From the NCBI RefSeq assembly GCF_025354435.1, contig NZ_JANXMU010000006.1:1-56621 (forward strand): 56,621 bases of DNA, in the 5' to 3' direction. This stretch comes from Rhodoferax sp. (GTDB taxonomy: Bacteria > Pseudomonadota > Gammaproteobacteria > Burkholderiales > Burkholderiaceae_C). The notes under the pieces are model-generated. The model was not told the origin of the DNA, did not search any database, and was given only the letters and a program-made list of their open reading frames with translations. Position 1 is the first letter of the stretch. The number at the start of each line of letters is the position of its first letter. The position numbers and the translations under genes are program-made. Below are positions 36,526 to 45,569 of this stretch, piece after piece.

Positions 36526-38133
36526 ATGTCCGCCTCCTTTTTACACAAAACCGCCCACCTGTTGGGCGCGTTACTTTTCGCATCGATTACCGCACTGACC
36601 GCAAGCCACGCGCTGGCGCAGGCCACCCCACCGGGCCGGGTGGCGCGCCTGAGCCTGATGGAAGGCGCAGTCAGCTTCGCCCCTGCCGGTAGCGACGAAT
36701 GGAGCCCGGCCGAATTCAACCGCCCCCTGACCAGCGGCGACCGGCTGCAAACCGCCCCCGGCGCGCGCGCTGAGCTGCACAGCGGCTCCACAGCCTTGCG
36801 CATCAACGGCCAAACCGCGCTGGAGATCAGCGAGCTTGACGACAACACCACCCGCCTCACCCTGACCCAGGGCAATCTAGCCTTGCGCGTGCGCAACCTC
36901 TACCCCGGTGAAACACTCGAGGTCAACACCCCTAACCTGGCCTTCACCGCCAGCCAGCCCGGCGAATACCGGCTGGACGTAGACCCCCGCTACGGCACCA
37001 CCGGCGTAACGGTGCGCAGTGGCAGCGGCGTGGTGTATGGCGAAAACGGGGCCTCTCGCACCCTCGCCAGCCAGCAGCAAGTGCGCTTTGCCGACCGGCA
37101 ACTGGCCCAGGAAGTAGCGCAAAACAACCCACCCCGCGACAACTTCGACCTCTGGTCCTTCGCCCGCGACCGGGCCGAAGACCAGTCCCAAAGCGCCCGC
37201 TACGTATCGCGTGACACCATCGGCTACCAACAGCTTGACGGCTATGGCGACTGGCGCACCGACAGCGCCTACGGCGCGGTGTGGTTTCCCCGGGTCACCG
37301 TAGGCCAATGGGCGCCCTACCAAAACGGCCAATGGCGCTGGGTTGCCCCCTGGGGCTGGACTTGGGTAGACAACGCCCCCTGGGGCTTTGCACCGTCTCA
37401 CTATGGCCGCTGGGCGCAGATTGGCGCGCAATGGGCCTGGGTGCCCGGGCCGATGAACCAACGCCCCAGCTACGCACCCGCTCTGGTGCGGTTCGAGGGC
37501 TCCAACCGCTTCGAGCAAGACCGCCGCGTGCCACCGCAAGGCAACTGGCTTCCGCTGGCCCCCGGCCAACCCTGGCGGCCCAACTACCCCATGGGCCAGC
37601 GCCCCAACGACAACTTCAACCGCCCCCAGCAGCCCCAGGACTGGAACCGTAACCCGCGTGACCCACGTAACCCACGCCCCTTTGACAATGGCCCAACACG
37701 TGTAGAACCCATGGTGCAACCACCACCCCAACCCGCCTGGCAGCAGCAAGCCATACCCCACGCACGCCCTGAAATGCGGATGCAGGATGCCCCCCGCAAC
37801 CAGGCCGACCTGGAACAACGAGCGCAAATGCAGCGCCAGCAGCAGATGGACCGCGAACGCCAGCAGCAAGAGCAAAACCGCAACCAGATGCAGCAACAAC
37901 AATCCCAGCGCGAACAAATGCAGCGTCAGCGCGATGCCTCACAGCAACAAATCCAACAGCAGCAAATGCGCGACCAGCAAAACCGCCAGCAGCAACAGCC
38001 GCAACAAGACCGCCAGCGCACGGAACCCGCCCGCCCCATGCCTCGCCCGCAGATGCAGGAACCCCAGCCCAAGCCACCAGAGCCCTACCTTCGCCCCCTG
38101 CTACCGGGCCAACGCCCTGGCGACGGCAGATAA
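36526..38133 (+). CDS. FecR-domain, DUF6600 protein with Gln-rich tail (secreted)
   Basis: Exported protein of 535 residues. A signal peptide ends around residue 31 (SHALA-QA). A FecR-like beta domain covers about 35-175 (GRVARLSLMEGAVSFAPAGSDEW). Trp-rich repeats around 240-310 (APYQNGQWRWVAPWGW and APWGFAPSHYGRWAQIG) are typical of DUF6600. The last 140 residues are Pro/Gln/Arg/Met-rich low complexity, with runs of Gln from CAG/CAA codons. Family members are cell-envelope proteins without a known activity. The gene ends 38 bp before a long hairpin. Confidence 0.85.
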   Translation: MSASFLHKTAHLLGALLFASITALTASHALAQATPPGRVARLSLMEGAVSFAPAGSDEWSPAEFNRPLTSGDRLQTAPGARAELHSGSTALRINGQTALEISELDDNTTRLTLTQGNLALRVRNLYPGETLEVNTPNLAFTASQPGEYRLDVDPRYGTTGVTVRSGSGVVYGENGASRTLASQQQVRFADRQLAQEVAQNNPPRDNFDLWSFARDRAEDQSQSARYVSRDTIGYQQLDGYGDWRTDSAYGAVWFPRVTVGQWAPYQNGQWRWVAPWGWTWVDNAPWGFAPSHYGRWAQIGAQWAWVPGPMNQRPSYAPALVRFEGSNRFEQDRRVPPQGNWLPLAPGQPWRPNYPMGQRPNDNFNRPQQPQDWNRNPRDPRNPRPFDNGPTRVEPMVQPPPQPAWQQQAIPHARPEMRMQDAPRNQADLEQRAQMQRQQQMDRERQQQEQNRNQMQQQQSQREQMQRQRDASQQQIQQQQMRDQQNRQQQQPQQDRQRTEPARPMPRPQMQEPQPKPPEPYLRPLLPGQRPGDGR

Positions 38134-38170
38134 GCCCGCACCGGCAAAAACCCCTTGCCCCAAACGACAA

Positions 38171-38240
38171 CGCCACCAGCTACATTATTGATAGCTGGTG
38201 GCGCAGGTGGATCATGCGCTAGAGTCCTAAAAGGCTTAAA
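38171..38240 (+). repeat. Two-hairpin dispersed element (family A), copy R8, with long stem
   Basis: Hairpin 1 is unusually long: CGCCACCAGCTA / TAGCTGGTGGCG, a perfect 12-bp stem with a 9-nt loop (38171-38203). Hairpin 2 is GCGCA-GGTGGATCA-TGCGC, sharing bases with the stem end. The tail AGAGTCC/TAAAAGG follows. It fills the spacer between convergent DUF6600 and pmbA genes and would terminate in both directions. Confidence 0.85.
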
Positions 38241-38249
38241 AAATTGACA

Positions 38250-39641
38250 TTAGCTACCCGCCACCTTCATCTTGTTGATGAGGATGGAACCCACGGTTTT
38301 GGCCCCGTAGTTGTAGGTATCTGCACCAATCGCCTGGATGCCCTTGAACATGGTCTTCAGGTTACCGGCGATGGTGATTTCTTCCACGGGGAAGGCGATT
38401 TCACCGTTTTCTACCCAGAAGCCACTCGCGCCGCGCGAGTAGTCGCCGGTCACGTAGTTCACGCCCTGGCCCATCAGCTCGATGACGAACAGGCCCGTGC
38501 CCAGCTTGCGCAGCATGGCATCCAGGTCATCGCCGGGGCGGGTGCGGGTGGAAGACAGCACCAGGTTGTGCGAACCGCCTGCATTGCCGGTGGTCTTCAT
38601 GCCCAGCTTACGGGCCGAATAACTGCTAAGGAAGTAACCCTCGACACGACCCGCATCCACCACGGTACGGGCCTTGACGCGCACGCCCTCATCGTCAAAC
38701 GGCGAGCTGCCTTTGCCGCGCTTCACAAACGGGTCTTCCAACAGATTGATGTGCTTAGGGAAGATTTGCTGGCCCATCGAATCCAGCAAAAACGTGCTCT
38801 TGCGGTAGAGTGCCCCGCCGCTGACGGCCTGCACAAAGCCGCCCAGCAGCCCGGCCGCCAGGGGCGACTCGAACAGCACCGGGCATTCGGTGGTCGGGAT
38901 CTTGCGCGACTTCAGCCGGCTCAAGGCGCGCTGGGCGGCATAGCGACCCACCTCGTGCGGCGAAGCCAACTCGGCGGCATCGCGCATCGAGCTGTACCAG
39001 GAATCGCGCTGCATGCCGCTGCCCTTGCCCGCAATCGGTGCCACCGATAGCGAATGCCGCGAAGTGGCATACCCACCGCGAAAACCATTCGTGTGCGCGC
39101 TGAAAAAATGCGACTGCTGGGCCGACACGCCTGCGCCTTCGCTGTTGGTAATTTGTTTGCTGGTTTGCAGGGCCGCGGCCTCGCATTCCATGGCGATTTG
39201 CGCCGCATCTTCACTGGTGATGGCCCAGGGGTGGAACAGGTCCAGATCGACCTGGCGCTTGGCGATGTTCTTCGCATCGGGCAGACCTGCAAAGGGGTCT
39301 TCGGCGGTGAAGCGGGCAATGTCGTACGCCGCCTTCACGGTTTGCTGGATGGCCGCCTTGGAGAAGTCGGAGGTGCTGGCATTGCCCCGGCGCTTGCCCA
39401 GGTAGACGGTGATGCCGAGTGATTTGTCGCGGTTGCGTTCCACCGTTTCCAGCGCGCCCTTGCGTACCGAAACGCTCAGGCCGCAGCCCTCGGAAGCCTC
39501 GGCCCCGGCGTTGGTGGCACCGAGTTTTTTGGCATGCGCCAGGGCACTGTCAACGAGTTCTTCAAAGAAGGGACGGCTGTAGGCAAAGCCGCTATCGGGG
39601 CCACGGTTGGCACTGGGGACGGTGGAATCAGGTTTTTTCAT
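38250..39641 (-). CDS. pmbA: Metalloprotease PmbA (TldE family)
   Basis: Forms the TldD/TldE (PmbA) complex that processes peptides such as microcins. Length 463 residues with the start MKKPDST at 39641; an upstream in-frame ATG at 39665 adds eight residues and cannot be excluded. The GTGLFVIELMGQGVNYVTGDYSRGASGFWVENG region near the C-terminus (split here for length: GTGLFVIELMGQ / GVNYVTGDYSRGASGFW) is a family hallmark. PmbA lacks the HExxxH zinc site, which is in TldD. It is divergent from darP. Confidence 0.94.
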   Translation of the reverse strand: MKKPDSTVPSANRGPDSGFAYSRPFFEELVDSALAHAKKLGATNAGAEASEGCGLSVSVRKGALETVERNRDKSLGITVYLGKRRGNASTSDFSKAAIQQTVKAAYDIARFTAEDPFAGLPDAKNIAKRQVDLDLFHPWAITSEDAAQIAMECEAAALQTSKQITNSEGAGVSAQQSHFFSAHTNGFRGGYATSRHSLSVAPIAGKGSGMQRDSWYSSMRDAAELASPHEVGRYAAQRALSRLKSRKIPTTECPVLFESPLAAGLLGGFVQAVSGGALYRKSTFLLDSMGQQIFPKHINLLEDPFVKRGKGSSPFDDEGVRVKARTVVDAGRVEGYFLSSYSARKLGMKTTGNAGGSHNLVLSSTRTRPGDDLDAMLRKLGTGLFVIELMGQGVNYVTGDYSRGASGFWVENGEIAFPVEEITIAGNLKTMFKGIQAIGADTYNYGAKTVGSILINKMKVAGS

Positions 39642-39728
39642 GTTGGCGGCTATGATACTTGCCACGCAGCCCCTCCTGCTGCACCCCCATCGGATACCCC
39701 GCGCACAGCGCGCACAACTCTAAAAACC

Positions 39729-40373
39729 ATGTCACGCAAACTCACCAAAGGCTACTACGTCCACGGCAAATTCGTTGCCGAAGGTAGCGAACTGGACATC
39801 CAGCTCAAAGCCGAACTGAAGGGCACCGATGCCTCCAGCCGCACCGACCTCAAAAAGGAGAGTGACGAACTGCAAGCCCTGGGCGAAAGTCTGCTGACGC
39901 TGCGCCTGGACCTGTTCACCAAGCTGCAACTCACCGAAAAATTGCACGACGCCATCCTCGAGGCCAAGCGCATCACCAACTTTGAAGGCAAGCGCCGCCA
40001 GATGCAGTTCATCGGCAAACTCATGCGCAAGCAGGAGCCCGAAAAGCTCGAAGAGATCCGCGCTACGCTGAAAATCCAGCACTCCGGCTCGGCGCAAGAA
40101 AACCTGGCCCTGCACAAGGCCGAAACCTGGCGCAACCGGCTGATCGCCGAAGACGACGCCTTTGGCGAATGGATTGCAGAATTTGCGCAAACCGACTCGC
40201 AGCAACTGCGCGCCCTGGTCCGCCAGGCCCGTAAAGACCTGGTGCCCGAAAAGCCCGGTGCCCTGCCCCGCCACGGCCGCGCCTACCGCGACATCTTCCA
40301 GCTGGTGCGCGAGCAGTTGGCCGACATCGATGGCCCGCTGAACGACGGAACGATAGAAGAGACAGAAGAATGA
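39729..40373 (+). CDS. darP: Dual-action ribosomal maturation protein DarP (YjgA/DUF615)
   Basis: Ribosome biogenesis factor of 214 residues, associating with late 50S precursors. The start MSRKLTKGYYVHGKF is the conserved family N-terminus. Other landmarks are KRRQMQFIGKLMRK and a basic C-terminal RHGRAYRDIF. The stop overlaps the mogA start (ATGA). The pmbA/darP/mogA order is common in betaproteobacteria. Confidence 0.93.
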   Translation: MSRKLTKGYYVHGKFVAEGSELDIQLKAELKGTDASSRTDLKKESDELQALGESLLTLRLDLFTKLQLTEKLHDAILEAKRITNFEGKRRQMQFIGKLMRKQEPEKLEEIRATLKIQHSGSAQENLALHKAETWRNRLIAEDDAFGEWIAEFAQTDSQQLRALVRQARKDLVPEKPGALPRHGRAYRDIFQLVREQLADIDGPLNDGTIEETEE

Positions 40374-40951
40374 CCGCGTTCGACCCCGTCAAGATCGGCA
40401 TCGTCTCGGTCAGCGACCGGGCCAGCAGCGGGGTGTATGAAGACAAAGGCCTGCCCGCCCTGCAAGACTGGCTGGCCCGCGCCCTGAAGAACCCGATTGA
40501 ATTCATGCCTCGCCTGATCCCCGACGAGCAGGCGGTCATCAGCGCAACTTTGATCGAACTGGTCGATGCCGGTTGCAGCCTGGTGCTGACCACTGGCGGC
40601 ACCGGCCCGGCTCTGCGCGACATGACCCCCGAGGCCACCCTGGCTGTCGCCCACAAGGAAATGCCCGGTTTTGGCGAGCAAATGCGCCAGATCAGCCTGC
40701 AGTTTGTGCCGACCGCCATCCTGTCGCGCCAAACCGCTGTCATCCGCGACCAGGCCCTCATCCTCAACCTGCCCGGCCAGCCCAAAGCCATCGCCGAGAC
40801 GCTGGAAGGCCTGCCCGCACGGGGCGTGCCCGGCATCTTTGCAGCGGTGCCCTACTGCATCGATTTGATCGGCGGGCCGTACCTGGAGACGGATGACACG
40901 GTGTGCAATGCTTTTCGGCCGAAGTCGGCAGTGCGGGTAATGCCGGGATAG
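40370..40951 (+). CDS. mogA: Molybdopterin adenylyltransferase MogA
   Basis: Activates molybdopterin by adenylation before molybdate insertion. Length 193 residues. The MoCF-binding motif LVLTTGGTGPALRDMTPEA (near 63-81) and GFGEQMRQISL are typical. It overlaps darP by 4 bp, so it is translated from the same message. The repeat copy R9 and a 180-bp stretch without any gene follow. Confidence 0.95.
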   Translation: MTAFDPVKIGIVSVSDRASSGVYEDKGLPALQDWLARALKNPIEFMPRLIPDEQAVISATLIELVDAGCSLVLTTGGTGPALRDMTPEATLAVAHKEMPGFGEQMRQISLQFVPTAILSRQTAVIRDQALILNLPGQPKAIAETLEGLPARGVPGIFAAVPYCIDLIGGPYLETDDTVCNAFRPKSAVRVMPG

Positions 40952-40953
40952 AT

Positions 40954-41021
40954 TGCTATATAAATAATAGCTTTTAGCGCAGACAGAATATGCGCTAGAG
41001 GGCTAAATGGCTTATATTTTT
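40954..41021 (+). repeat. Two-hairpin dispersed element (family A), copy R9
   Basis: Hairpin 1 GCTAT-ATAAATA-ATAGC. Hairpin 2 TAGCGCA-GACAGAATA-TGCGCTA, the longest second stem in the window (7 bp). The tail is GAGGGCTAAATGGC. It begins just after the mogA stop. Between it and creB lies about 180 bp with one small hairpin (CCCGCC/GGCGGG, 41103-41123) and no recognisable gene. Confidence 0.85.
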
Positions 41022-41201
41022 AGGTTGTTGCTGTACCCGCAGGCACGTCCAGCACCACGCTGGCGAATACACCCCCGGTACAGCCCATGCTGTTCGTTCT
41101 AGCCCGCCTCCACGCAAGGCGGGTCGCGGCATCACACGGTGAGGAAAATGGGGTGTTCGCCATGCCTTATCCTAGTCCTCCGCCGACCAGCCCACGCGCC
41201 C

Positions 41202-41906
41202 ATGCCCCCTCCCCACATCCTCCTGCTAGAAGATGACCCGGCCATCGCCAAAACCGTGGTCTACGCCCTGGAGCGCGCGGGGCTGCGGGTGACGCACTGC
41301 CTGCTGGTGGCGGATGCGCTGCGGCAACTGGCCACCGCGCCGCCCGACGCGCAGCACAATGTGTTGGTGCTGGACATCGGCCTGCCCGACGGCTCGGGGC
41401 TGGACGTGTGCCGCCATGTGCGGGCCAGCCCGGCGCTGCAGCATCTGCCGGTGCTGGTGCTGAGCGCGCACGGCGAGGAGATCGACCGCGTGGTCGGGCT
41501 GGAGCTGGGGGCGGACGACTACGTGACCAAGCCGTTCAGCCCGCGCGAGCTGGTGGCGCGGGTCCGCGGGCTGCTGCGCCGTGCCGCGGCCCCGGCGGTG
41601 ACAACACCGCCACCGACCGGGTTCACACTGGACACCGATAGCCAGCGCGCCACCTGGCAGGGCCAGCCATTGGCGCTGACGCGGCGCGAACTGGGCCTGC
41701 TGGCCGAACTGCTGCGCCAGCCGGGTCGGGTGCGCAGCCGCGATGCCCTGCTGGCCGCCGTGTGGGGCCATGATTCGGACAGCGCCGACCGCACGGTGGA
41801 CACGCACATCAAAACCCTGCGCGCCAAGCTACAGCAAATCGCTCCCGAGCGCGACCCCATCACCACCCACCGGGGTCTGGGCTACTCGGTTTCCACCTTG
41901 GTCTGA
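41202..41906 (+). CDS. creB: DNA-binding response regulator CreB-like
   Basis: OmpR-class regulator of 234 residues from the ATG giving MPPPHILLLEDD. The receiver has the acidic pair Asp11/Asp12, phospho-acceptor Asp58 (VLDIGLPDGSG) and the conserved Lys in DYVTKPFSP. The C-terminal winged helix ends SADRTVDTHIKTLRAKL. The neighbouring creC and creD and the cre-tag at 43323-43338 identify it as CreB. It starts the operon; creC follows after 2 bp. Confidence 0.9.
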   Translation: MPPPHILLLEDDPAIAKTVVYALERAGLRVTHCLLVADALRQLATAPPDAQHNVLVLDIGLPDGSGLDVCRHVRASPALQHLPVLVLSAHGEEIDRVVGLELGADDYVTKPFSPRELVARVRGLLRRAAAPAVTTPPPTGFTLDTDSQRATWQGQPLALTRRELGLLAELLRQPGRVRSRDALLAAVWGHDSDSADRTVDTHIKTLRAKLQQIAPERDPITTHRGLGYSVSTLV

Positions 41907-41908
41907 GG

Positions 41909-43316
41909 ATGCACCTGGGCATCCGCATCCTGTTCGGCTTTTTCCTGATCACCGGGCTGGCGGGTTTTTTTGTATTGCGGATTTTCGTAGCAGAGGTCAA
42001 GCCCAGCGTGCGCGAGGTGATGGAAGACATGATGGTGGACACCGCCAACATCCTGGCCGAGCTGGCCACCGACGACCTGCGCGCCGGGCGCATGGCCCAA
42101 GGCCTGTTTGCCACCCAGGTGGCGGCCTACGCCCGGCGGCCCATCGACGCGCGCATCTGGGGGCTGGACAAGCAGTCGCTGGACTTCCGCGTCTATGTGA
42201 CCGATGCGAAGGGCCTGGTGGTGTTCGACTCGGCCCACGCCGCCGAGGGGCAAGACTATTCGCAGTGGCGCGACGTAGCCCGCACCCTGCGCGGCGAGTA
42301 CGGGGCCCGCGCCACGCGTGAGGTGCAGCGCGACGACCGCAGCGCGGTGCTGTACGTGGCCGCGCCGGTGACCGACCAGGGCCGCGTTATCGGCGTGCTG
42401 ACGGTGGCCAAGCCGGTGGCCACGGTGCAGGCCTTCATCGACCGGGCCGAGCGCAAAATTCTGGTCAGTGGCTTCTGGCTTCTGGCTGCTGGCTCTGTCG
42501 GCGGCGGTGGGGGTGGCGGTGACGCTGTGGGTGGTGCACAGCATCCGCCAGCTGCGCCGCTACGCCAACGCCATGGAGGCGGGCAAAAAGCTGCCGCTGC
42601 CGCGCATCCAGGGCGAGCTGGGCGAGTTGGCCCTGGCCATGCAGGCCATGCGCCAGCGCGTCGAAGGGCGGGATTACATCGAAGGCTATGTGCGGGCTTT
42701 GACCCACGAGCTGAAAAGCCCGCTGGCCGCCATCCGCGGCGCAGGCGAGCTGCTGCAAGACCCCCTGCCCGAACCCGACCGCCAAGAATTCGCCGCCGAC
42801 ATCCTGGCCCAAACCCAGCGCCTGCAGTCGCTGGTGGACCGCCTGCTGGAGCTCAGCAAGCTGGAGCAGCGCTAGGAACTGCACCAGCCGCAAAACCTGG
42901 TGCTGGCAGATTTTTTAGCATCTTTTGTGGCCCAGGCGCAGGTAGAGCGTGCGCATATAGCTATTGACTTGATAGCAAACCAAAATACAGAGATCGTGCG
43001 TATCGAACCCGCCCTGCTGTCCCTGGCGCTGGGCAATCTGCTGGACAACGCCGCCGCCTTTGCGCCGCCCGGTGGCCGTACCACCCTGGCCGCCTTGGGC
43101 CGCAGCATCGTGGTGCAAGACGATGGTCCCGGCGTGCCCGACTTTGCCCTGTCCAAACTAGGGCAAAAGTTCTTCTCCACCGTGCGCCCGGATGGCCACA
43201 CCAAGGGCTCCGGCCTGGGCTTGGCCATCGTGGCGCAAACCATGGCGCTGCACGGCGGCACGCTGCACATCGCCAACACCCATCCTGGTTTGCGTGTCAC
43301 GCTGCAATTTTCTTAG
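41909..43316 (+). pseudogene. creC: Sensor histidine kinase CreC, broken by a 7-bp duplication and a TAG stop
   Basis: Read with the lesions ignored, it encodes 466 residues (E. coli CreC has 474). The N-terminal membrane helix (ILFGFFLITGLAGFFVLR) and periplasmic sensor domain are intact to residue 188. A 7-bp duplication (42470-42483) then shifts the frame; the true continuation (LSAAVGVAVTLWVVHSIRQL) is in another frame. That frame has the H-box ALTHELKSPLAAIRGAGELL with its His, then TAG at 42873-42875 (E-Q-R-stop-E-L-H-Q). The ATPase boxes GNLLDNAAAFAP, DDGPGVP and GSGLGLAIVAQ lie beyond. The kinase is probably non-functional as assembled. Confidence 0.88.
42470..42483 (+). repeat. 7-bp tandem duplication causing the creC frameshift
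   Basis: GGCTTCT occurs twice in tandem. Removing one copy restores a single frame reading SGFWLLALSAAV, which continues correctly into the kinase core. Both frames read SGFWLLA here, which is the signature of the duplication. Confidence 0.9.
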
Positions 43317-43322
43317 CCACAG

Positions 43323-43338
43323 TTCACACCCACTTCAC
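43323..43338 (+). promoter_or_regulatory. cre-tag, CreB binding site upstream of creD
   Basis: TTCAC-ACCCAC-TTCAC is a perfect match to the known CreB/BlrA site TTCACn6TTCAC. A third TTCAC follows at 43343-43347. It lies 60 bp upstream of the creD start, where CreB is expected to activate. Confidence 0.85.
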
Positions 43339-43399
43339 AGACTTCACGCGCCCCTCACCAGCAGCTCAGAAACTCGCCGCTTTCAACAAGGAGTGGGCG

Positions 43400-44809
43400 A
43401 TGAAAGCAATGATTTTTGGCAAATTCTCCGGGCTGCTGGTGGTAGCGGTCTTGCTGCTGCTGGGCTTGGCGCAGATTACCGACCTGGTGCAAGAGCGCCA
43501 GGGGCGGCACCAGAGCGCGGTTGACAGCGTGGCCCGCAGCCTGGCGGGCAGCCAGACGGTGCTGGGACCGCTGGTGCACCGGGCCTGTACCGAGGAATGG
43601 AGCCACACCACTGACAAGGGCGTGGTGCTGGAGCGGCGCAACTTCAACCTGGTGGCCGCGCCCAGCAACTTGAATGTGGTCAGCACCAGCCAGGTAGAGG
43701 CCCGAGCCCGTGGCCTGCACGCCACCCAGGTGTTCACCCTGAAGGCCAAGCTGTCGGCCCAATGGACGGACCTGCAAAGCCTCAGCAGCCAGCCACAGCA
43801 CGCCGGGGCAACGGTGCGCTGCGGCCCGCCGGTGTTGATGCTGGCGGTGAGCGACGCGCGCGGCATCCGCCAGGCCGAGGTGCTGGTCAACGGCCAGCCG
43901 CAAACCGTGCAGGCCGGTACCCAGCACAGCGCCTACCCGCGCGGGGTGCAGGCCAGCCTGCCCGCCAACACGCCGCTGGGTGCGCCGCTGCGTGCCGAGG
44001 TGGAACTGGAGCTGCTGGGCACCGAGGCGCTGAACTTTGTGCCGCTGGGGAGTGCCACGCAGATCAGCCTGTCGTCCAACTGGCCGCACCCGCGGTTTGA
44101 CGGGCAGTTCCTGCCGTCCGAGCGCAAGATCAGTGACCAGGGTTTTGAAGCCAGCTGGCGCGTCTCAGCCCTGGCCAGCAGCGCCCAGCAGGCGGTGGTG
44201 GACGGGGGATCGCTATGCAGCGGAGGTATGGGCACATCCAACGACAGTGCCGAATACGCCACCACCGCAGTGGATGCCAGCCGCCATGGCTCGGCCTGTG
44301 TGGAAACCCTGGGGCTGGGCTTTATCGACCCGATCAACACCTATTCGCTGTCCGACCGGGCCACCAAATACGGCCTGCTTTTCATCGTTCTGACGTTCTG
44401 CGCGGTGGGCCTGTTTGAGTGCATGCGCGGGCTGCGGGTGCACCCCATCCAGTACTTTTTGGTGGGCGCGGCCATCAGCATCTTTTTCTTGCTGCTGGTG
44501 AGCCTGTCGGAGCATTTGACGTTCAACACCGCCTACGCTTTAGCGGCCAGCGCCTGTGTGCTGCTGCTGGCCTACTACGCCAGCCACATGCTGCACAGCT
44601 GGCGGCGCGGCCTGCCGTTTGGCTTAGGGATTGCGGCGCTGTACGGCCTGCTGTTTGTGCTGCTGCAACTGGAGCAAACCGCCATGGTGATGGGCGCTCT
44701 GGCCCTGTTCGGGGTGCTGGCCGGGGTGATGACACTGACCCGCAAGCTCGACTGGTATGCGCTGCTGCGGGTTACACCAAGTGCAGTTACTTCCCCACCA
44801 GCTGCGTAA
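43400..44809 (+). CDS. creD: Inner membrane protein CreD
   Basis: CreBC-regulated inner-membrane protein of 469 residues, about the size of E. coli CreD (450). Preceded by AAGGAG. It has an N-terminal anchor ([18 protein letters not shown]), a large periplasmic domain, and five to six C-terminal membrane helices. The family signature [21 protein letters not shown] lies at the domain junction. CreD is linked to colicin E2 tolerance, envelope integrity and beta-lactam response. The last 23 bp overlap the 3' end of convergent cysE. Confidence 0.92.
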   Translation: MKAMIFGKFSGLLVVAVLLLLGLAQITDLVQERQGRHQSAVDSVARSLAGSQTVLGPLVHRACTEEWSHTTDKGVVLERRNFNLVAAPSNLNVVSTSQVEARARGLHATQVFTLKAKLSAQWTDLQSLSSQPQHAGATVRCGPPVLMLAVSDARGIRQAEVLVNGQPQTVQAGTQHSAYPRGVQASLPANTPLGAPLRAEVELELLGTEALNFVPLGSATQISLSSNWPHPRFDGQFLPSERKISDQGFEASWRVSALASSAQQAVVDGGSLCSGGMGTSNDSAEYATTAVDASRHGSACVETLGLGFIDPINTYSLSDRATKYGLLFIVLTFCAVGLFECMRGLRVHPIQYFLVGAAISIFFLLLVSLSEHLTFNTAYALAASACVLLLAYYASHMLHSWRRGLPFGLGIAALYGLLFVLLQLEQTAMVMGALALFGVLAGVMTLTRKLDWYALLRVTPSAVTSPPAA

Positions 44810-45560
44810 ATTTTTCGGCCTCAAAGCACTCGGTGCGGGCCGCGTCGCAGGGCACGCAGTCGGGGGTGGTCTGGGTGGCCGAGAGCTTTTCGATCGCCTG
44901 CCAGAGCAGCGCAATCTGGTGTTCCTGGCTGGAGGCGCTGTCGATCAGGCCGCGCATGGCTTCGCCAATCGGGTCGCCATCGGGGGTGATGCCGTAGGCC
45001 GAGAAGCGCGGCGTGGCCATGGCCGCATCGCCGGCCGGGCCGTCCTTGGGCAGGATGATGCGGGCCGGGATGCCCACCGCCGTGGCCCCTGCTGGCACGG
45101 GCTTGATCACCACCGCGTTGGAGCCGATCTTGGCCCCGTCGCCCACAGTAAAGCCGCCCAGCACCTTGGCCCCAGCGCTGACCACCACGTCGCGGCCCAG
45201 CGTGGGGTGGCGTTTGGCGCCCTTGTACAGCGAGGTGCCGCCCAGGGTCACGCCCTGGTAGATGGTGCAGCCGTCGCCAATTTCGGCGGTTTCGCCCACC
45301 ACCACGCCCATCGCGTGGTCAAAGAACACCCGCTCACCCAGCTTGGCACCGGGGTGGATTTCGATACCGGTAAACCAGCGCGCAATGTGCGAGATGAAGC
45401 GCCCCAACCACTTGAAGCCGTGGTGCCAGCACCAGTGGGCCGGGCGGTGCAGTACCACCGCGTGCAGGCCGGGGTAGCAGGTCAATACCTCCCAAGTGCT
45501 GCGGGCAGCAGGGTCGCGGTCAAGGATGCAGTGGATGTCGGAGCGGAGGCGGGAAAACAT
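44787..45560 (-). CDS. cysE: Serine O-acetyltransferase CysE
   Basis: Makes O-acetylserine, the first step of cysteine synthesis. Length 257 residues. The N-terminal helical region is [21 protein letters not shown]. The left-handed beta-helix has the hexapeptide pattern from [21 protein letters not shown] on, with catalytic His in DHAMG and HPTLG. The C-terminal tail after about 190 is longer than usual and contains two Cys. Its 3' end overlaps creD by 23 bp on the other strand. Confidence 0.95.
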   Translation of the reverse strand: MFSRLRSDIHCILDRDPAARSTWEVLTCYPGLHAVVLHRPAHWCWHHGFKWLGRFISHIARWFTGIEIHPGAKLGERVFFDHAMGVVVGETAEIGDGCTIYQGVTLGGTSLYKGAKRHPTLGRDVVVSAGAKVLGGFTVGDGAKIGSNAVVIKPVPAGATAVGIPARIILPKDGPAGDAAMATPRFSAYGITPDGDPIGEAMRGLIDSASSQEHQIALLWQAIEKLSATQTTPDCVPCDAARTECFEAEKFTQLVGK

Positions 45561-45569
45561 GGTCGAAGT

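Noticed and set aside
40980-41201. Short minus-strand frame ending in GGVFASVVLDVPAGTATT upstream of creB
   Set aside because: It has a protein-like end but is only about 20-25 codons long and lies partly in repeat copy R9; no start or family support, so not annotated.
42950-42990. TAGCTATTGACTTGATAGC inside the creC remnant, resembling hairpin 1
   Set aside because: The second hairpin and GAGGCC end are missing, so a chance match is likely.
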